The notes: generated from the sequence alone by a model not told the origin. Positions 35,821-47,900 are shown, counted from the stretch's first letter. The stretch is DNA of 64,000 bases from Thereva unica (GCA_949987705.1 OX465282.1:12574501-12638500); one strand, 5' to 3'. A program made the numbers and translations.

Positions 35821-36784
35821 TGCATAATATAAAAAGCAAGGATTGGTAACTGTGAGGTTTGTTTTATAGGAGAATAGTTTCTTTATTAATGGGAAAAAAT
35901 ATAATTCATGAGTCATGACTATTGAAGATTGTAAAGCATCTATTGATATGCTTGTTCTTTAAGTACTCTGTGCGATGAGGGTATTCCCAAAGCAGTTTTG
36001 CATGTCTTGTATGTCGAGGAGTTTCGTCATTAAATTTCCCCTAATAACTAATTAATCCTTAAAAAAACAACAATAAAAAATAAATGGAACTCGTAAATTA
36101 TGACCAAAAATGGATACACTAATTAAAAAGATCAGTAATATTTAAATATTTATATAATAAGAATATTTATTGCACACTACTATATAATATCATCTCTGTT
36201 CTACAGTACTTATATAATCGCATTTGTTTTTGTCTTATCATTTTTATTTTAGTACATCTCTTTTTCTTTTTTGTTTATTAATAATTTTTAAAATGTACTT
36301 TATAAATATATTACAGGCTGCCTGTTTACTTTTCTCATTGTTTGTTTTGTTGTTTTTTATTATTATTTATAAATACAGTACACAATCATCATAATTATAA
36401 TTTCAGAGTATAATATTATGTGTTATAATTTGTTGTTTCTGTTTTTTTTTGTTTATATTTTCAACGTTCCGATGTTAATTTTATAATTATAATAATCACA
36501 ATAATAATAATAATAATATGTATACAGTAATCAACGAAATATTCATTTTTGTTTGTGTTTATTAAATTATTATTATTATTATTTTTTTTTTTTTTTTGAA
36601 AATGTACATCAACTTTTATATAATAGTTTACTTTTTATTTATTTATTTATTTACAATATAAATAATGTCAGTTTATCACTTGTTCTTATTTGTATATTTA
36701 ATGTATATATATATATTTATATTTGTTGTTAATGTTTTTTTGTTTTAAAGATAATATTTGATGGTTTTTTTTTGTTTATTAGAT
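35821..36784. other. AT-rich 3' flank of the TMEM237-like gene
   Basis: Apart from the repeat at 36041-36139, this is AT-rich low-complexity sequence. A complement-strand AATAAA cluster near 36634-36650 is a candidate polyadenylation signal for the TMEM237-like gene, about 140 bp after its stop. Confidence 0.5.
36041..36139. repeat. Empty-site copy of the repeat hit by the 27 kb LINE
   Basis: TAATAACTAATTAATCCTTA joins directly through an A-rich stretch to ACTCGTAAATTATGACCAAA and TGGATACACTAATTAAAAAG. The same two halves flank the family A LINE at 26937-26958 and 28109-28170. Confidence 0.85.
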
Positions 36785-39700
36785 TTAGTTATTTGTCAAT
36801 TGATATTTTTCCATTTCTAGTAGATGTTCATATAATAAATCGTCAGTTGGTGATAGACCAATCATAATCCAACCAACTATAGCACCAACACTTCTTGCTA
36901 TAGATAGACTATTCCATACATTCAGAACTTGATTATTTATCTATAATATTTGTAAAAGGAAAGATTGATTAGTTAAAAGCAAATGTGAAAAATATATTTA
37001 GTCTCTAACTTTTACCATTTCTTCTTCAAAAACTGTTAAATTAGCATTGGTCAGGTAGAGTTTTTCGTCCATTGATTCAGCACATAGGGTGAGTATTATT
37101 GTCGCTATGTAAATCATTGCAATCACAATCCATCGAAATGATATTAATTCAGTTGCGTTTGTTATGTCTATATGGCATATGTCCATTCTGTAAGAATTTA
37201 AATTAAATGGAAGTTTTATTATTTGTTGAAATTGTTTTTTTTTTTGTTGTTGTATGAACAACTAGAACTCATGCTATCATCTAAAACTAAAGTATATTTT
37301 TTAACACGGGAACAACAGACACCTAGCCTAACATATTCAAAATCGTCCGCCCTGTGCAGAATTTCGACGCCCCCCAGAATTTCGCTCCTACCCTCCGAAT
37401 TGTTTTTCCCAAAGAAGGGCCAAAAAAAGTAATCAATTTCGCAAATTTGGCACCCATCATGCAGACCAAAAATGCACAATTTGGTGCTTCTAAAAAAACT
37501 TTTCTTCTTTTTTTTTTATTTCGGGTTGAGACGAAGAGGTAAAAAATGTTCAGGACTCTTTATCTATCGTACTTTTCGTTAGCGCCCCACGCTTTTTACA
37601 TTTCGAAAGGCTGTTCCCATATACTGGCTATAGCAGAAAACCTTTACATTTAAAATTAATTTTTACAGTTCATTTTGAAATAAAAACCGTATTTTTCAGG
37701 TTTTGAAACTATACAGTTTGCTTTCTACTTTTTAGTTTATTATATGTCTTCCGCCATTTTGTTGTGACCGCCATATCAGATTTAACATGACGTCACCCAG
37801 CTTACTGTACTACACTCGTCATACACTTTCACACATACCACTTGATACACATACCGAGAGCGTCATGAAGAAAAAGTTAATCCTCACAGCCAAGCTGTGT
37901 TTGCCGCCATTTTGAATGACGCCAAACAGCTAACGGTATTCAACTTGCCATACCCTTTTATTTAATACCCATACCGAGTGGCTTGTAAAAAAAACGTTTG
38001 TGTTGGCCGCCATATTGAATTTGGAATAATGTCACACAGCTTCTACAATTCTACTAGTCACATTCTTTCATTTGATATCCATACCGAGCGCGTTGTAAAG
38101 AAAAATGTAATCCTCCATTTTGTGTTGGCCATCATTTTGTGTTTGCGCCATTTTGAAGTAGGAATGACGCCACACAGCTAATAGTATTTTATTTCTCATA
38201 CTCTTTTATTTGATACCCATTCCGAGTAGCTTGAATTTGGATTAACGCCACTTAGGTAATTATACTCTACACGTAATACCCGGGTATCGGAAAACACAAT
38301 TGCACAATTCGGCCGCCATCTTGGAGTCGTCATCTTCACTTTTTTGCAAAAATGTCATATTGCATTGTCACGGCATACGAGCAAAATTCGGGCCTGATCG
38401 GTTACATGAAAGTGGGTCAAAATCAAGAGGCGTAGAACGTAAAAAATTGTGAAATATCGTACTAATTAATTAAATAAAAAAAACTAATTAAAATTTCGAA
38501 AACGGAAACTTACTTCCACCTGTCGGAACATCTATGGATCTACAAAAAAAATTAGATTTCTATCTCTTTTAGTTTGGCTCCAACGCGTGACGGTACGCAC
38601 AATCAGACCCACAGATACACAGACACACACTTTCTTTTATTAAGATAGATAGTGCATCTTAAACAATACCATCGTTTGTAGTGCCCGGATGAAGTCGTAA
38701 TGGCTTACTATCGTCGGGTTCCTGCAGCTATAAGGCCTAACTACAATGGTCTTAAAAAGACTCGTCAGATTCTCTTAAGTTTTATAGCCTAAGATTCATT
38801 CAGTTTTGACAGAAAACTAGCCAGTCTTACGAGAATTAAACGAGGAATCTTAAGTCGTCCTAAAACCATTGTAGTTTGGCCTATAGTAGCTGTTCGAGGC
38901 GTTTGGTCTCCGTTAGACCATGATTCTCTAGCAGCTGCTATTTCACCTCGTCATAACTTTCGTGCTACGAACTATCAGAAGTCCGTGGTTCGAATCCATT
39001 CCACGGTGTGGTCACTTAACTTGTGATAGATTGATGGCATAAAACAGAGACGACAAGTATGCATGCTGGGAGATCTAGAGTGAAAGTCCTGCGTTTAGCA
39101 GAGCATTTAGCCTGGGCATTCTAAATACTGTCTTTCAAGCAGAGGTGCTACATTGGCATGCACCTTTGTGAACTTAAGAAAGAATGCTAACTAGAGGATT
39201 TTAAACTTTTATGACAGCCAAACAGCAATGCGATTCCCGCAAGGACTGTTGTAGGTGGGTACTCTCAATCAGGTCGCCTTCATTAGGTTTTTGTTAGCAA
39301 ATCATCATCATTTTGGTGAAAATTGTCCTAGATGATGGGGACTCTGATGAAATACATCGAACCCTAGAGGTCCACACTTGGCTTAATGAATTCCGTCTTG
39401 GGCCGTCTAGAGTGTTTCTGGGCGTAGTAGAAAAGATTTCGGGATACTATTTACCTTGATCTACGGGCCCTTAAGCCTTAAGTCAGCACCTAGAGAGTAG
39501 TGTTCTCCAAACTTTTTTCACCGTACCGTTATGACGAAAAAAATCATAAAATGTACCATCAAATTATAGCCGTGAACGATCAACTCGACTATAGACGATT
39601 GTGTCGATTAATTTTCTTTTTGGCATTGTGTAGGCCAATCGACAAATATTTGGACTATTTGATTCAGAAAATTATTTTGAGCAGTTTTTTTGTTTATTAA

Positions 39701-42700
39701 AATTCCTGGCAAATTTTGTCGTCAGCAAAAATGCAATCGATAAAAGTCGACTGTCAAATCGACAATAATTTTCGATTATAATCGACATTCGCAATATCAA
39801 ACTAAATAATCGACAGTGGATAATCGATAAATGTCGCTTGTCGATTAGGTATCGACACTCGCAATAAGGGCCTAAGTCTGGGATTCTGCAATATAGGACC
39901 CCGGGAAGAGACTGACATTTGACAGGGGTAGTAAATAAAGCAAAGATGGCCACCACTTGAATAAACCAAATCGTCCGATTCTAAAGCATCGAATCAACAC
40001 GGAATATATCGTGTATGTTAATATTGATTGTGCCGGTATAAAAGCCCGGATATTGAAGCAAAATTTGTTTAGAAAGAACAGTTTTAAGAAGATCACAGCT
40101 GAGTATACTTCGAGCACTATTTCTTAATTACCCCGTTTATGGCTAGGTTCAACCAGTCATAAACGGATGTCGAGTTGAAACTGGGTCCACTCAAACCATC
40201 TCAGCTCTCCTATCTGTATCGAGTTGATATTTAACCTCATATACGCAGGTTGAGTTGAATTTGGGTTGAAGTAACAATTGTGTGGTTTATTTACTCTCCG
40301 TGAAGTTCGCATTTGGCGTTAGTTTTGTGTTCGATGTTTTTTCTGGTACAGGAAAAATAAATTATTTCGTTCTGAATTTTTACGTATCCATAAATGAGAA
40401 TGTTATACAAAAATTTGAGGTTATGTTTTGGTATCAATTCAACTCTATTTCAACCCAAAGTGAACTCAACTCAACATCATATACGGTGGTCGAAATTTCA
40501 ACTCAATCTCGACTCCACTTTTCGACGTAGTCATAAACGGGGTAAATAGCGATTGTCTCATTGGGTAACGATATAACTAATGAACCCGATAACGATGGCT
40601 TACTAAGTGGAATGACATTGCAATTATGTATATATACATATATATGTTATATAAAAAAATTTCTATACTTTATATTCCTCTAAGGCAGGGGTTCCCAACT
40701 TTTCTGTGGTGCGGGCGCATTCGAGATTGCAAAACAAACTGGCGGGCACAAGTCGGATTTAAAAAAGAAAACAAAATTAAATATTATGTCCTTTATTAGC
40801 TACTTATCGAGAAAAACAATAAAAATGCGACCAAATCGTGGAACCTAACCGACAGAGTCACTGCCCAGGGTCTAATTGGCTTGGTGGATTAGACAAATTT
40901 TAGTGTAGCCAATTTAGCGAATTTCTCACTACATCTAGCAAGATTTTAAAAATTAAAGAACATTTTAATTTTTTTTATTTTTAAGTTTTTTTTCGTATTA
41001 AGCACTTTGTCGGGGGCACAATTAATTATCTCCGCGGGCACAAATGCGCCCGCGGGCACGAGGTTGAAAACCCCTGCTCTAAGGTATCCTCATAACACAA
41101 ACTCACAAACTGACAATAAATCTTTAAAATTTCCTTTAAAATTAAATTAATTTGTTTTTTTTTGCATTAATTGCTTTATCCCCAATTAAATTGTGTGTTT
41201 GTGACCTTTTTTCCATAATTAAATTTACAATATTCCCACGCAATTTTCCTCGACTAAAATTTCCAGATAAAAAACTATACGATTTCGCCTATGTACATAC
41301 TTTCTCTCTAGAACTGCGCACTTACAGACAAAAAAAATATTTTTTATTTATTTATTTTTTTAGTTTTTCAACAAGTTGTTCTTTAAATTATGGAACATAA
41401 CATATAACACATAACACATAAGTTTTTTAATTTGTTTTGTTGCTACTCACCTATCGAATATTGAAACCATACAAACAATAGCCATAAAATAGAAAGTGTT
41501 TGCATAAATTTCAGCAAATGATGAATAATGCCGAATAGCACCATCAGCCCAATCGAATGGTCGGCTAGTAGATATAAACAATAGATGTGCCAGAGCAAGA
41601 CCACCTAATAGTCCATGGCAGATGTTAGAAACCATTATCCAGATTCGTTGAAGAGCACAAGATAAATTAACAATAGTCACTACCTCATGCCTACAAAGAA
41701 AGTCGAAAGAATATGTTTTTGTTTTTTTGGTAAGTATGTACTATTATTATTTTTAATATTCACATTTTTTTAATTTATATTTTTTTTATATTTTAGGGGA
41801 TTTTCGAAAAACAAGAAAAAAAAGCACTCACTTATTGCTTTCAGGATCAGAACCGATTGGATGCTTATAGAAGCAATGGTCAACAGCTCTGTAGCCCGAT
41901 GATGTTTGAATAAACATTTTGTCTATCCTGGTTGGTGGTCCCTCGGTTGGTGAAACAACCGGTGTAAAAGGATTATAGATTTCACCACTAGCTGGAACAA
42001 TATCCTCAGATAGATCCTTTAGTATTGATGTTAATCCACCGCCAGCATAGATTTTACCTATAAACATGGACGAAGAAAGTAAGAAAAACAAAAATTCCTC
42101 ATATTAATAATATTGTTCTCCATCATCATAATTTGTTATTAGTATAATTAAGAAAAAATGACCAAGTACTGACCACTGGTCTTACTTAATAGGTATCCGC
42201 TTCGATCTCGTTGTGATTTAGTTTTTCGGTGCACCCTCCTCTCATCGAAATTATGATCAATTTCTAATTCCCCCGATAATGATGCATCATGCATTTCCGA
42301 ACATTGCTTCAAGTATCGCATCAGCGTTTCATTTGCCTGTCTCACCTCCATTTCACCGGCAGCTATTAATTTCCTTTCACGTCGTCTACGTGATTCCGAT
42401 TTACTTCGTTTTCTACGTGGACTCTTTTCTATGCTACTACGACTTCGTGTTGATCTCTGTGCTGGGCTAGCTGTTGGATCCGATAACGATTGTGTCTTCT
42501 TAGCTGTACCAGTTGCATTATTAATCGTTGATGCACTTCCTGTCGTTTTTAATTCTCTATCCATAAAGCCCATTATGCCCTTTTGTAAGTGACGATCCTC
42601 AGGTTTAGGTGGCCGTTTTGATGATGTACTTGGTTGAATGCTAGCATTAGCACCTACATCAACCGGCTTTGCTGATGATGCTGCGGCTGGTGTTGCTATT

Positions 42701-42966
42701 TCATCATCTTTTTCTTGTACCTTATTAACATTATTATCATCCTGTTCAGTTTCTGGTGGTTCATGTCCATTAACTAATAAGCTTGGCTGTTCGATATTTT
42801 GTGGAGCATTGTTCTGTTCTGCACCTGCTGCAGCTACTGCTACTACTACTGCTGGTTCTGTTGGTTCATTCTGTTGACGACGTTCAGCTGAATTATTATC
42901 ATCATTATTACGTCTTGAGCTGCTGCGTCTATGCCTATGGCGATGCACTTTCGGTGGTGCTTCCAT
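36785..42966 (-). CDS. TMEM237: TMEM237-like ciliary transition-zone membrane protein
   Basis: Five minus-strand exons join in frame: 42966-42186, 42057-41832, 41690-41451, 37187-37016 and 36940-36785, all GT-AG, giving 1575 nt and 524 aa. Residues 1-260 are basic and low-complexity (HRHRHRRSSSRR, KSPRRKRSKSESRRRRE). The conserved part starts near residue 255 (GYLLSKIYAGGG, MFIQTSSGYRAVDHCFY). Four hydrophobic segments follow at about 353-376 (IMVSNICHGLLGGLALAHLL), 397-414 (ending CMVSIFDR, a family landmark), 435-452 and 487-503. TMEM237 proteins are four-pass proteins of the ciliary transition zone; the human gene is a Joubert syndrome gene. Human TMEM237 is about 400 aa, so the N-terminal tail here is longer. 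In insects a role in sensory or sperm cilia is the inference. Confidence 0.88.
37740..38645 (-). repeat. Motif-rich non-autonomous repeat, inverse copy of 28500-29300
   Basis: Diverged units of about 100 bp repeat the order CGCCATTTTG, ATGACGTCAC/ACGCCACACAGC, TTTATTTGATACCCATACCG and TTGTAAAGAAAAA at about 37760, 37910, 38010, 38110 and 38210. The right part (CATCTTGGAGTC, AATGTCATATTGCATTGTCA) is the complement of 28740-28830. It ends near 38640 in TTAAGATAGATA. Confidence 0.6.
38726..38886. repeat. Short MITE with inverted ends
   Basis: TATAAGGCCTAACTACAATG at the left and TTGTAGTTTGGCCTATA at the right are inverted copies about 160 bp apart. The flanks share CTATA/TATAG, so the exact target duplication is ambiguous. 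Confidence 0.6.
40128..40545. repeat. MITE-like element ending TTACCCCGTTTATG
   Basis: Inverted ends TTACCCCGTTTATGGCTAGG at 40128 and the near-complement ending at 40545 enclose GTTGAGTTGAAACT-type motifs repeated in both directions. No coding capacity is seen. Confidence 0.65.
40686..41076. mobile_element. Non-autonomous hAT element with perfect 8-bp target duplication
   Basis: The ends CAGGGGTTCCCAAC and GTTGAAAACCCCTG are hAT-type TIRs. The 8-bp duplication CTCTAAGG stands at 40678-40685 and 41077-41084. The 391-bp element carries GGGCGC/GCGGGCAC motifs subterminally and no transposase. It lies in TMEM237 intron 3. Confidence 0.92.
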
Positions 42967-44680
42967 TTTTCACTTTTAAGCTAAATCTAGCGAAACACAT
43001 TCGTATATGACCTAATACCCGTTAATGTGTAGCCAAGTCGTAACGAGACCACTATTTTTTTCTGTCCTGTTTTCTTTCACACACACCCGATTCCGCGACC
43101 ACCGACTACACTACTTTTATCACTTTAAATATCGCTTCTGTTACCTAAAAATTTTGCAATCAACGTAAATGTTTTTACCCAAAAAATTTATGAACAAATG
43201 ACGGAATAGAGCACCACCAACAAAAAAGAAAGAACTTGTTATATCTAGGGAAACGAATCCTCTTTTCTGTGCCAGAGAGCTCAGTTTTCTGTGTTGTCGT
43301 CGTCGTCGTCGTCGTGGTTTGTTGTTGGCTTGCTCCTCAACTAAATGGACTAAAGGCAAAGAATCTGTGAGGGTTGATGACGTAAGTTATCATACTAATA
43401 CGTTCTCCTTAAAGTCATATATTATCACTGTGTGTGGGGTGCGCAAATCCATACCCCAAGCATTTAAAATGTCCGATCAATATATTTTTTGTGTCCTTTC
43501 TCGCCTCCGCCTTTTATGACATTTTACCCTTCTGTAATGCGTTCATTTCTCCATGGGGAAGTGATGTAGTAAAAAGCTCTCGTCCCTTCAAAAGTATCCT
43601 ATATAGAAAGTATAGCTTTCCTCTATAGGTTACTACGATTTATTATTCCTACCCCCGACGTTTTCACTCTGAAATAAATTAAATGCGAAAATTTTTTGTA
43701 ATAGATTGAAAAACATGAAAGGTAAACACGATTTTTGAAGATGAATTTATTTTGTTTAGTTTTGTTTATATAATCGCAAACGATATGGTATATTTTTAGA
43801 TACTATGGAAGGTAGGCGATGTCTGCATGCATAATATACTTCGAAGAACGATTTATTTATGGATCAGAGAATCGGTTTTGGTCTTAAATGTTATTTGAGG
43901 ATTCACGCGATGGAAAAGTGTGTGTGTGCACGTTGCAAATAAATACAGATGTCCTTTGCGCTTTATTTATCATCATTCTATAACGAGTGGGGGTGTAGTC
44001 GAGAAAAGGTCATTCATTGCTTACGGAAATGTATAATATGGGCACAGGGATGATGTTAACAAATTTGTGGGCGCGATTGTTAAATTTATTTTTTTTTTTC
44101 TTTAGGTCGGCTAATTTCTATTTTTAGATCGTTATTGCTATAACTCTTGGGGAAGAGCATAAACCACCCTTAAAAATTGTGTTCTCAGGAGGCGGAAATG
44201 AGCGCCTACATGTTATGCAATCCTGGGAGATATAGTAGAAAATAATATATAATACTGGCGTACGAACAGATCTACACTCAATCAGTCGACTTCTACAATT
44301 TATTTCGAGCAGAGACTCTTCAGTTCGATAACAGAAAAATTGCGGCATCGGAAGAGCCCATACAGACCACAGTTTTTCAGAATGATCACATCCTTCATAT
44401 GGCAATCGGTCGTAAAAAACCTATCTTTCCATTGTCACTACAGCCTAACTAAAAAGCTTTCTGGCTGGGGTTCTCCAGTTCAATGTATGAAGAAATGACG
44501 TACTCTTCCACCCTTCTTCGGTGTGCCTATTCGATCTTTCTGATTCTTACTACAACCAAGTTTCGGGGGCTTGTGGCATCGAAATCAGACCTGCTCGCCG
44601 CTTCTTTCAGCTCAGTGTTTGAACTGCAACTACGTGACCAACCAAGATGCAATCCTCCTACCATGGCAGCAATACTGGCC
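42967..44680. other. Upstream region of the TMEM237-like gene
   Basis: This is the presumed 5' region of the TMEM237-like gene. A weak RFX X-box-like sequence (GTAGCCAAGTCGTAAC) is at 43029-43044, 63-78 bp before the start codon. A CGT-repeat ((GTC)n) is near 43296-43315. No other gene is recognised. Confidence 0.45.
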
Positions 44681-44739
44681 CCTGTGCTGTAAGTCCAATC
44701 GTGTGGCACAGGGGCTGGAGACTGGAAGTGCTAAATTAA

Positions 44740-44842
44740 GTTTATGGCCCCTGAGCCTAAATCCTAAAGTCCTAAATCGACTGAAACGTCACTTTCTTCA
44801 ACTGAAAAGACTTTTCACGCCATACGACTCGACTTTCAGCAT
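44740..44842. repeat. TIR-like segment shared with 13845-13925
   Basis: The left end GGCCCCTGAGCCTAAA and the right end complementing GGCCTCTATGCTGAAAGTCG resemble each other as inverted repeats. The right half matches 13845-13925. Just upstream, GGCCCCTGTGC and GCACAGGGGC form a further short inverted pair near 44677-44720. Confidence 0.5.
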
Positions 44843-44929
44843 AGAGGCCACTGCCTCTTCCTCCTAGATATCCCGAATAGTGCCGTGGTGGAGTGAAAGA
44901 CTTGCTATAATACATAAGAAAGTTAGAAG

Positions 44930-45310
44930 ACTGTATAATAGGCCTACAAGTCTTCATCAGCAGATGCCTTCGTCGTATCCTAAAAATCCGCTGGCAAGAT
45001 AGAATTTCAAACGAAGAACTATGGCGCCGTGCCGGCCAAGAAAGGATAGACGACCAAATCAGGCGAAGGAAATGGAATTGGGTTGGCCACACCTTGCGAC
45101 GCGAAAACGAAAATCTAGCCAAACAGGCCCTTGACTGGAATCCGCAAGGTTCCCGTCGAGTAGGAAGACCTAGAACAACGTGGAGGAGAACCCTACTAGA
45201 AGAAGCCGCAACAACTGGGAGATCCTGGTCGGAGCTAAGAGCTGTCGCGCAAAACAGAGTCCGCTGGAGGGCAACTGTTTCCGCCCTATGTCCCATGAGG
45301 GATTAAAGGA
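44930..45310 (+). mobile_element. Family B LINE, 3' end only
   Basis: Coding for RRILKIRWQDRISNEELWRR through VGRPRTTWRRTLLEEAATTG to the terminal SALCPMRD is almost identical to 5980-6325. It is followed by a (GAA)n-rich tail near 45315-45330. The 5' end is truncated before the last RT-associated domain. Confidence 0.85.
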
Positions 45311-45339
45311 GTTTAAGAAGAAGAAGAAGAATAATAGGG

Positions 45340-47900
45340 CAAACATGCTGGGCAATAGGAAGCTTGTAGGTTCACCCTTACAATCTGCAACAAAAACCGT
45401 TACTTCTGGGGCCTCTCTGGAAGCATCTTCACTAGGGACAAGATTATATGAGCATTCTTTTAAACTCTACAAATCCTCGAAAGGAGATGGGATTTTCTCG
45501 GCACTCCTTCAGAAATTAAATTGGGGAAACATTCGAGCCACTTGGAGGAGAGGCGTGGTACTGTGGAGCTGCCTAAATCGTATAGACCTATCAGCTTAAC
45601 TTCTTTTTTTCTTAAAACGATAGAAAGGCTGCTGGACCTCAGCAGGTTCAAGCTGGAGCTCATCCTTCCCTTTTAAAACAAGAGAGGGTGCTTTCGATAA
45701 TGCTGGCAATGGTTCTAACACACTGGCTTCGGTGAAATTTCTTCTACCATGGATAATTGCACCACCAGTGTGAAGGCTATCGAAGGCCATCCACAAAGTA
45801 GAGTTTTGTGTCCGCTATTCTGACTACTAGTTGTCGACGAACTTATGACCAAACTGTACGAATCTATCATGGTCTCGGGGAAATTTGACCTGATCATTAC
45901 AGAGGTCATAAGATCAGCACTCCGAGAAGTTCAGGGATGGTGTACAACGGAGGGCCTATCATTCATTCATTCCAAATTAGGACATCCTACCCCCTTTTTC
46001 TAAACGATACAAATTGGACCTAGTTTCAGGGTCAAACAGTTTAGTACTCAGACTCAGTTATATATCGACGACTAATGCTCAATAAGAGACTGAACTGAAC
46101 CAACTGGACTACGCCATCAATAAAACCACTAGGCTATATGGGTCTGTAAAAGGGGTTTTGGGAACGACATGGGATCTTACACTACAAATGATGTAGTGGT
46201 TTCATAGCATGATCGTTGTTAATTTTAGCCGGCCCAAGACTAAACTGATCTTCAAGTGCAGTATACTGCAACGGCTTGCTTGCTTCTTCTTTACTGAAGC
46301 TTTGCGGATCTGTCCCACAGCTGGTATGGAGGCATTCATTGGATTAACTCCAGTGCACAACTTCATATGGAAATCCGTCGGTCTAAGTGCCTTGAGTTTT
46401 CCGATTTGATCGAACTGGCTCTGAGTGGGAGTCGTTTATCCTTGTTGGCGTTCAAAGAAACCTCTACTGGTTTATCAATGGGCAAAAAATGGAACATATT
46501 ACAGAGATTGGTGTCGTAGGACCCAACTCCATTGTCTCGATTGCAGATGGAAGGTAGCCATCTGTTTTCCAGGCTCAAACTTGAGAAAGGTTTGAAAGAC
46601 GTTCACATTACAATTTTTGTCGGATTTGTGACTGATGGGTAGACGTAAAAGAACACCCAAAAAAACTTAAAAGTGATGAATACAAACTCGGGGTAAGGAT
46701 ATAGTAAACCCCAACGTCGGACTCAGGTGTACGGCTGAAACTGGCAATGAAAGTGCCAGGGGCCAGTCACCAGTGACAAAACTCTCATCGTGCCCAACAA
46801 CAAAAGAAGAAGAAGAGGCAACGTTTTTCCTACAAATTCCGCGGAAGACCATATCATAGAAAAGGTACGGTATAAGAGTACCAGCTCGCTAGGAAACATC
46901 AGCAAGCTAAAAAAAGGCAAGTAGGCTATGTAGTAACCTCCAGTACATCCAGTGGGGGGCGCTAAGGACAGAGAAAGACGCTTTATCAGAAACTGGGAGT
47001 CCAAATAAAAGGGTTCGTGGACGACCTGAATGGACGGAATAAAATCACCCACTCAATCTTAGTGATGGTTAGAGGAATGAGGGGGACCTATTAGCCTATA
47101 GGCGCAGGAGGAAAGGGGCTGCTCCCCCGGCACAGAAAGTGATGGAAGTAGCTACACAAGCAGCGCCCACTGAGTACCCCGATAGGAAGATTACTAGAAA
47201 GGACGCTGCGGCGGAACGCAGTTAAAGGAGGACATAAGAACTCCGGAAGTCCGCAAGCGCCCTAGACAGCCGAGTGAGGAAGCGCAACTCCGGCAAAGGC
47301 ATTAAAAGAACAGGAAGGAGAAGTCATCCCAAAGGAGAGGCGAAAAACGGCCGGAGAGAGCGCCTGGTGAAGGTCGGCCGGGTCCGTCGGAGAGGGAAAA
47401 AGGCCGGAAAGAAAATTCTGCCTGGACTAAGATAGAACGGAAAAAGAGATTTTGATTAAAGTAAGAACGGACACTTCCTTAACGATCCTCGGAGGAGAAG
47501 AGGTCATGTTCATCAGTAGGACACAAAAGGGAGGCTTTTTAGTGGAATTGAAGAAGGGAGACAACAAAAGAGGGGATCACCAGCAGAAGATTAAATCCTC
47601 GCTAGGAGAGACAGCGCAGGTAGAAGCAGGCACCAACCAGATACCGATCGAGATTCTTCTTTTTCTTTGATCCGTTAGCTGGCGGTCCGAATGGGACGTC
47701 CTCGCAACGGATATCTGTCGGTGCCGCTTTAAAAAATGCGGTTTCTTGCCTAGTTTCTTCGGTGTCCCGATTCTGGTTAATTCGGCAGGTCGACCACCCT
47801 CCTCCTTTCACACTCTGGACTTGTGACCAGGCGACGGCGGAGTACGCGATCGAGATTAGGGTCCTGGACGAGATCACTTCCAAAGAGGAGGTGTACGAGG
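45340..47900 (+). mobile_element. Family E (R1-like) LINE remains: RT, RNase H region and a second ORF1
   Basis: RT blocks are spread over frames: GDGIFSALLQKL near 45480, then a YRPISLTSFFL-like stretch near 45585-45620, and a connection region with LQRLACFFFTEALRICPTA and MEAFIGLTPVHNFI at 46260-46370. From about 46930 a basic ORF1-like frame begins. At 47452-47650 it reads VRTDTSLTILGGEEVMF and TQKGGFLVELKKGDNK, the R1-type ORF1 signature, and resumes at 47846 with IEIRVLDEITSKEEVYEAL after an insertion. Two elements in tandem may be involved. Confidence 0.7.
47656..47846 (-). mobile_element. Family C LINE 3' end inserted in an R1-like ORF1, 11-bp target duplication
   Basis: CGATCGAGATT stands at 47645-47655 and 47847-47857. 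The 191-bp insert is antisense to the host ORF1 and ends (left) in an AAAGAAAAAGAAG-type tail. The minus-strand frame encodes QSVKGGGWSTCRINQNRDTE and ends in KKKK, as in the copy at 321-549. Excising the insert restores the host reading frame. Confidence 0.9.

Larger units (their letters stand above)
37188..41450. other. Intron 3 of the TMEM237-like gene, repeat-filled
   Basis: This 4.3-kb intron holds the motif-rich repeat at 37740-38645, MITE-like foldbacks, a hAT element, and a TCGAC-rich stretch at 39560-39870. Between 38890 and 39500 a tRNA-like B-box (GGTTCGAATCC near 38984) suggests SINE remains; nothing else is recognised there. Confidence 0.55.

Noticed and set aside
37740..38645. 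CRISPR-like periodic repeats
   Set aside because: Units are diverged, about 100 bp long, not identical and in a eukaryotic intron; no cas genes.
38950..39020. Possible tRNA gene (GGTTCGAATCC)
   Set aside because: A B-box is present but no cloverleaf, acceptor stem or convincing A-box could be drawn; at most a SINE remnant.
42148..42185. Read-through extension of TMEM237 exon 1 (ending QYLVIFS)
   Set aside because: The GTAAGACC donor at 42185 joins in frame to the next conserved exon, so the extension is intron.
43141..43359. Minus-strand 72-codon frame with RRRRRRQHRK upstream of TMEM237
   Set aside because: It comes from a CGT/GTC repeat and has no splice context or homology.
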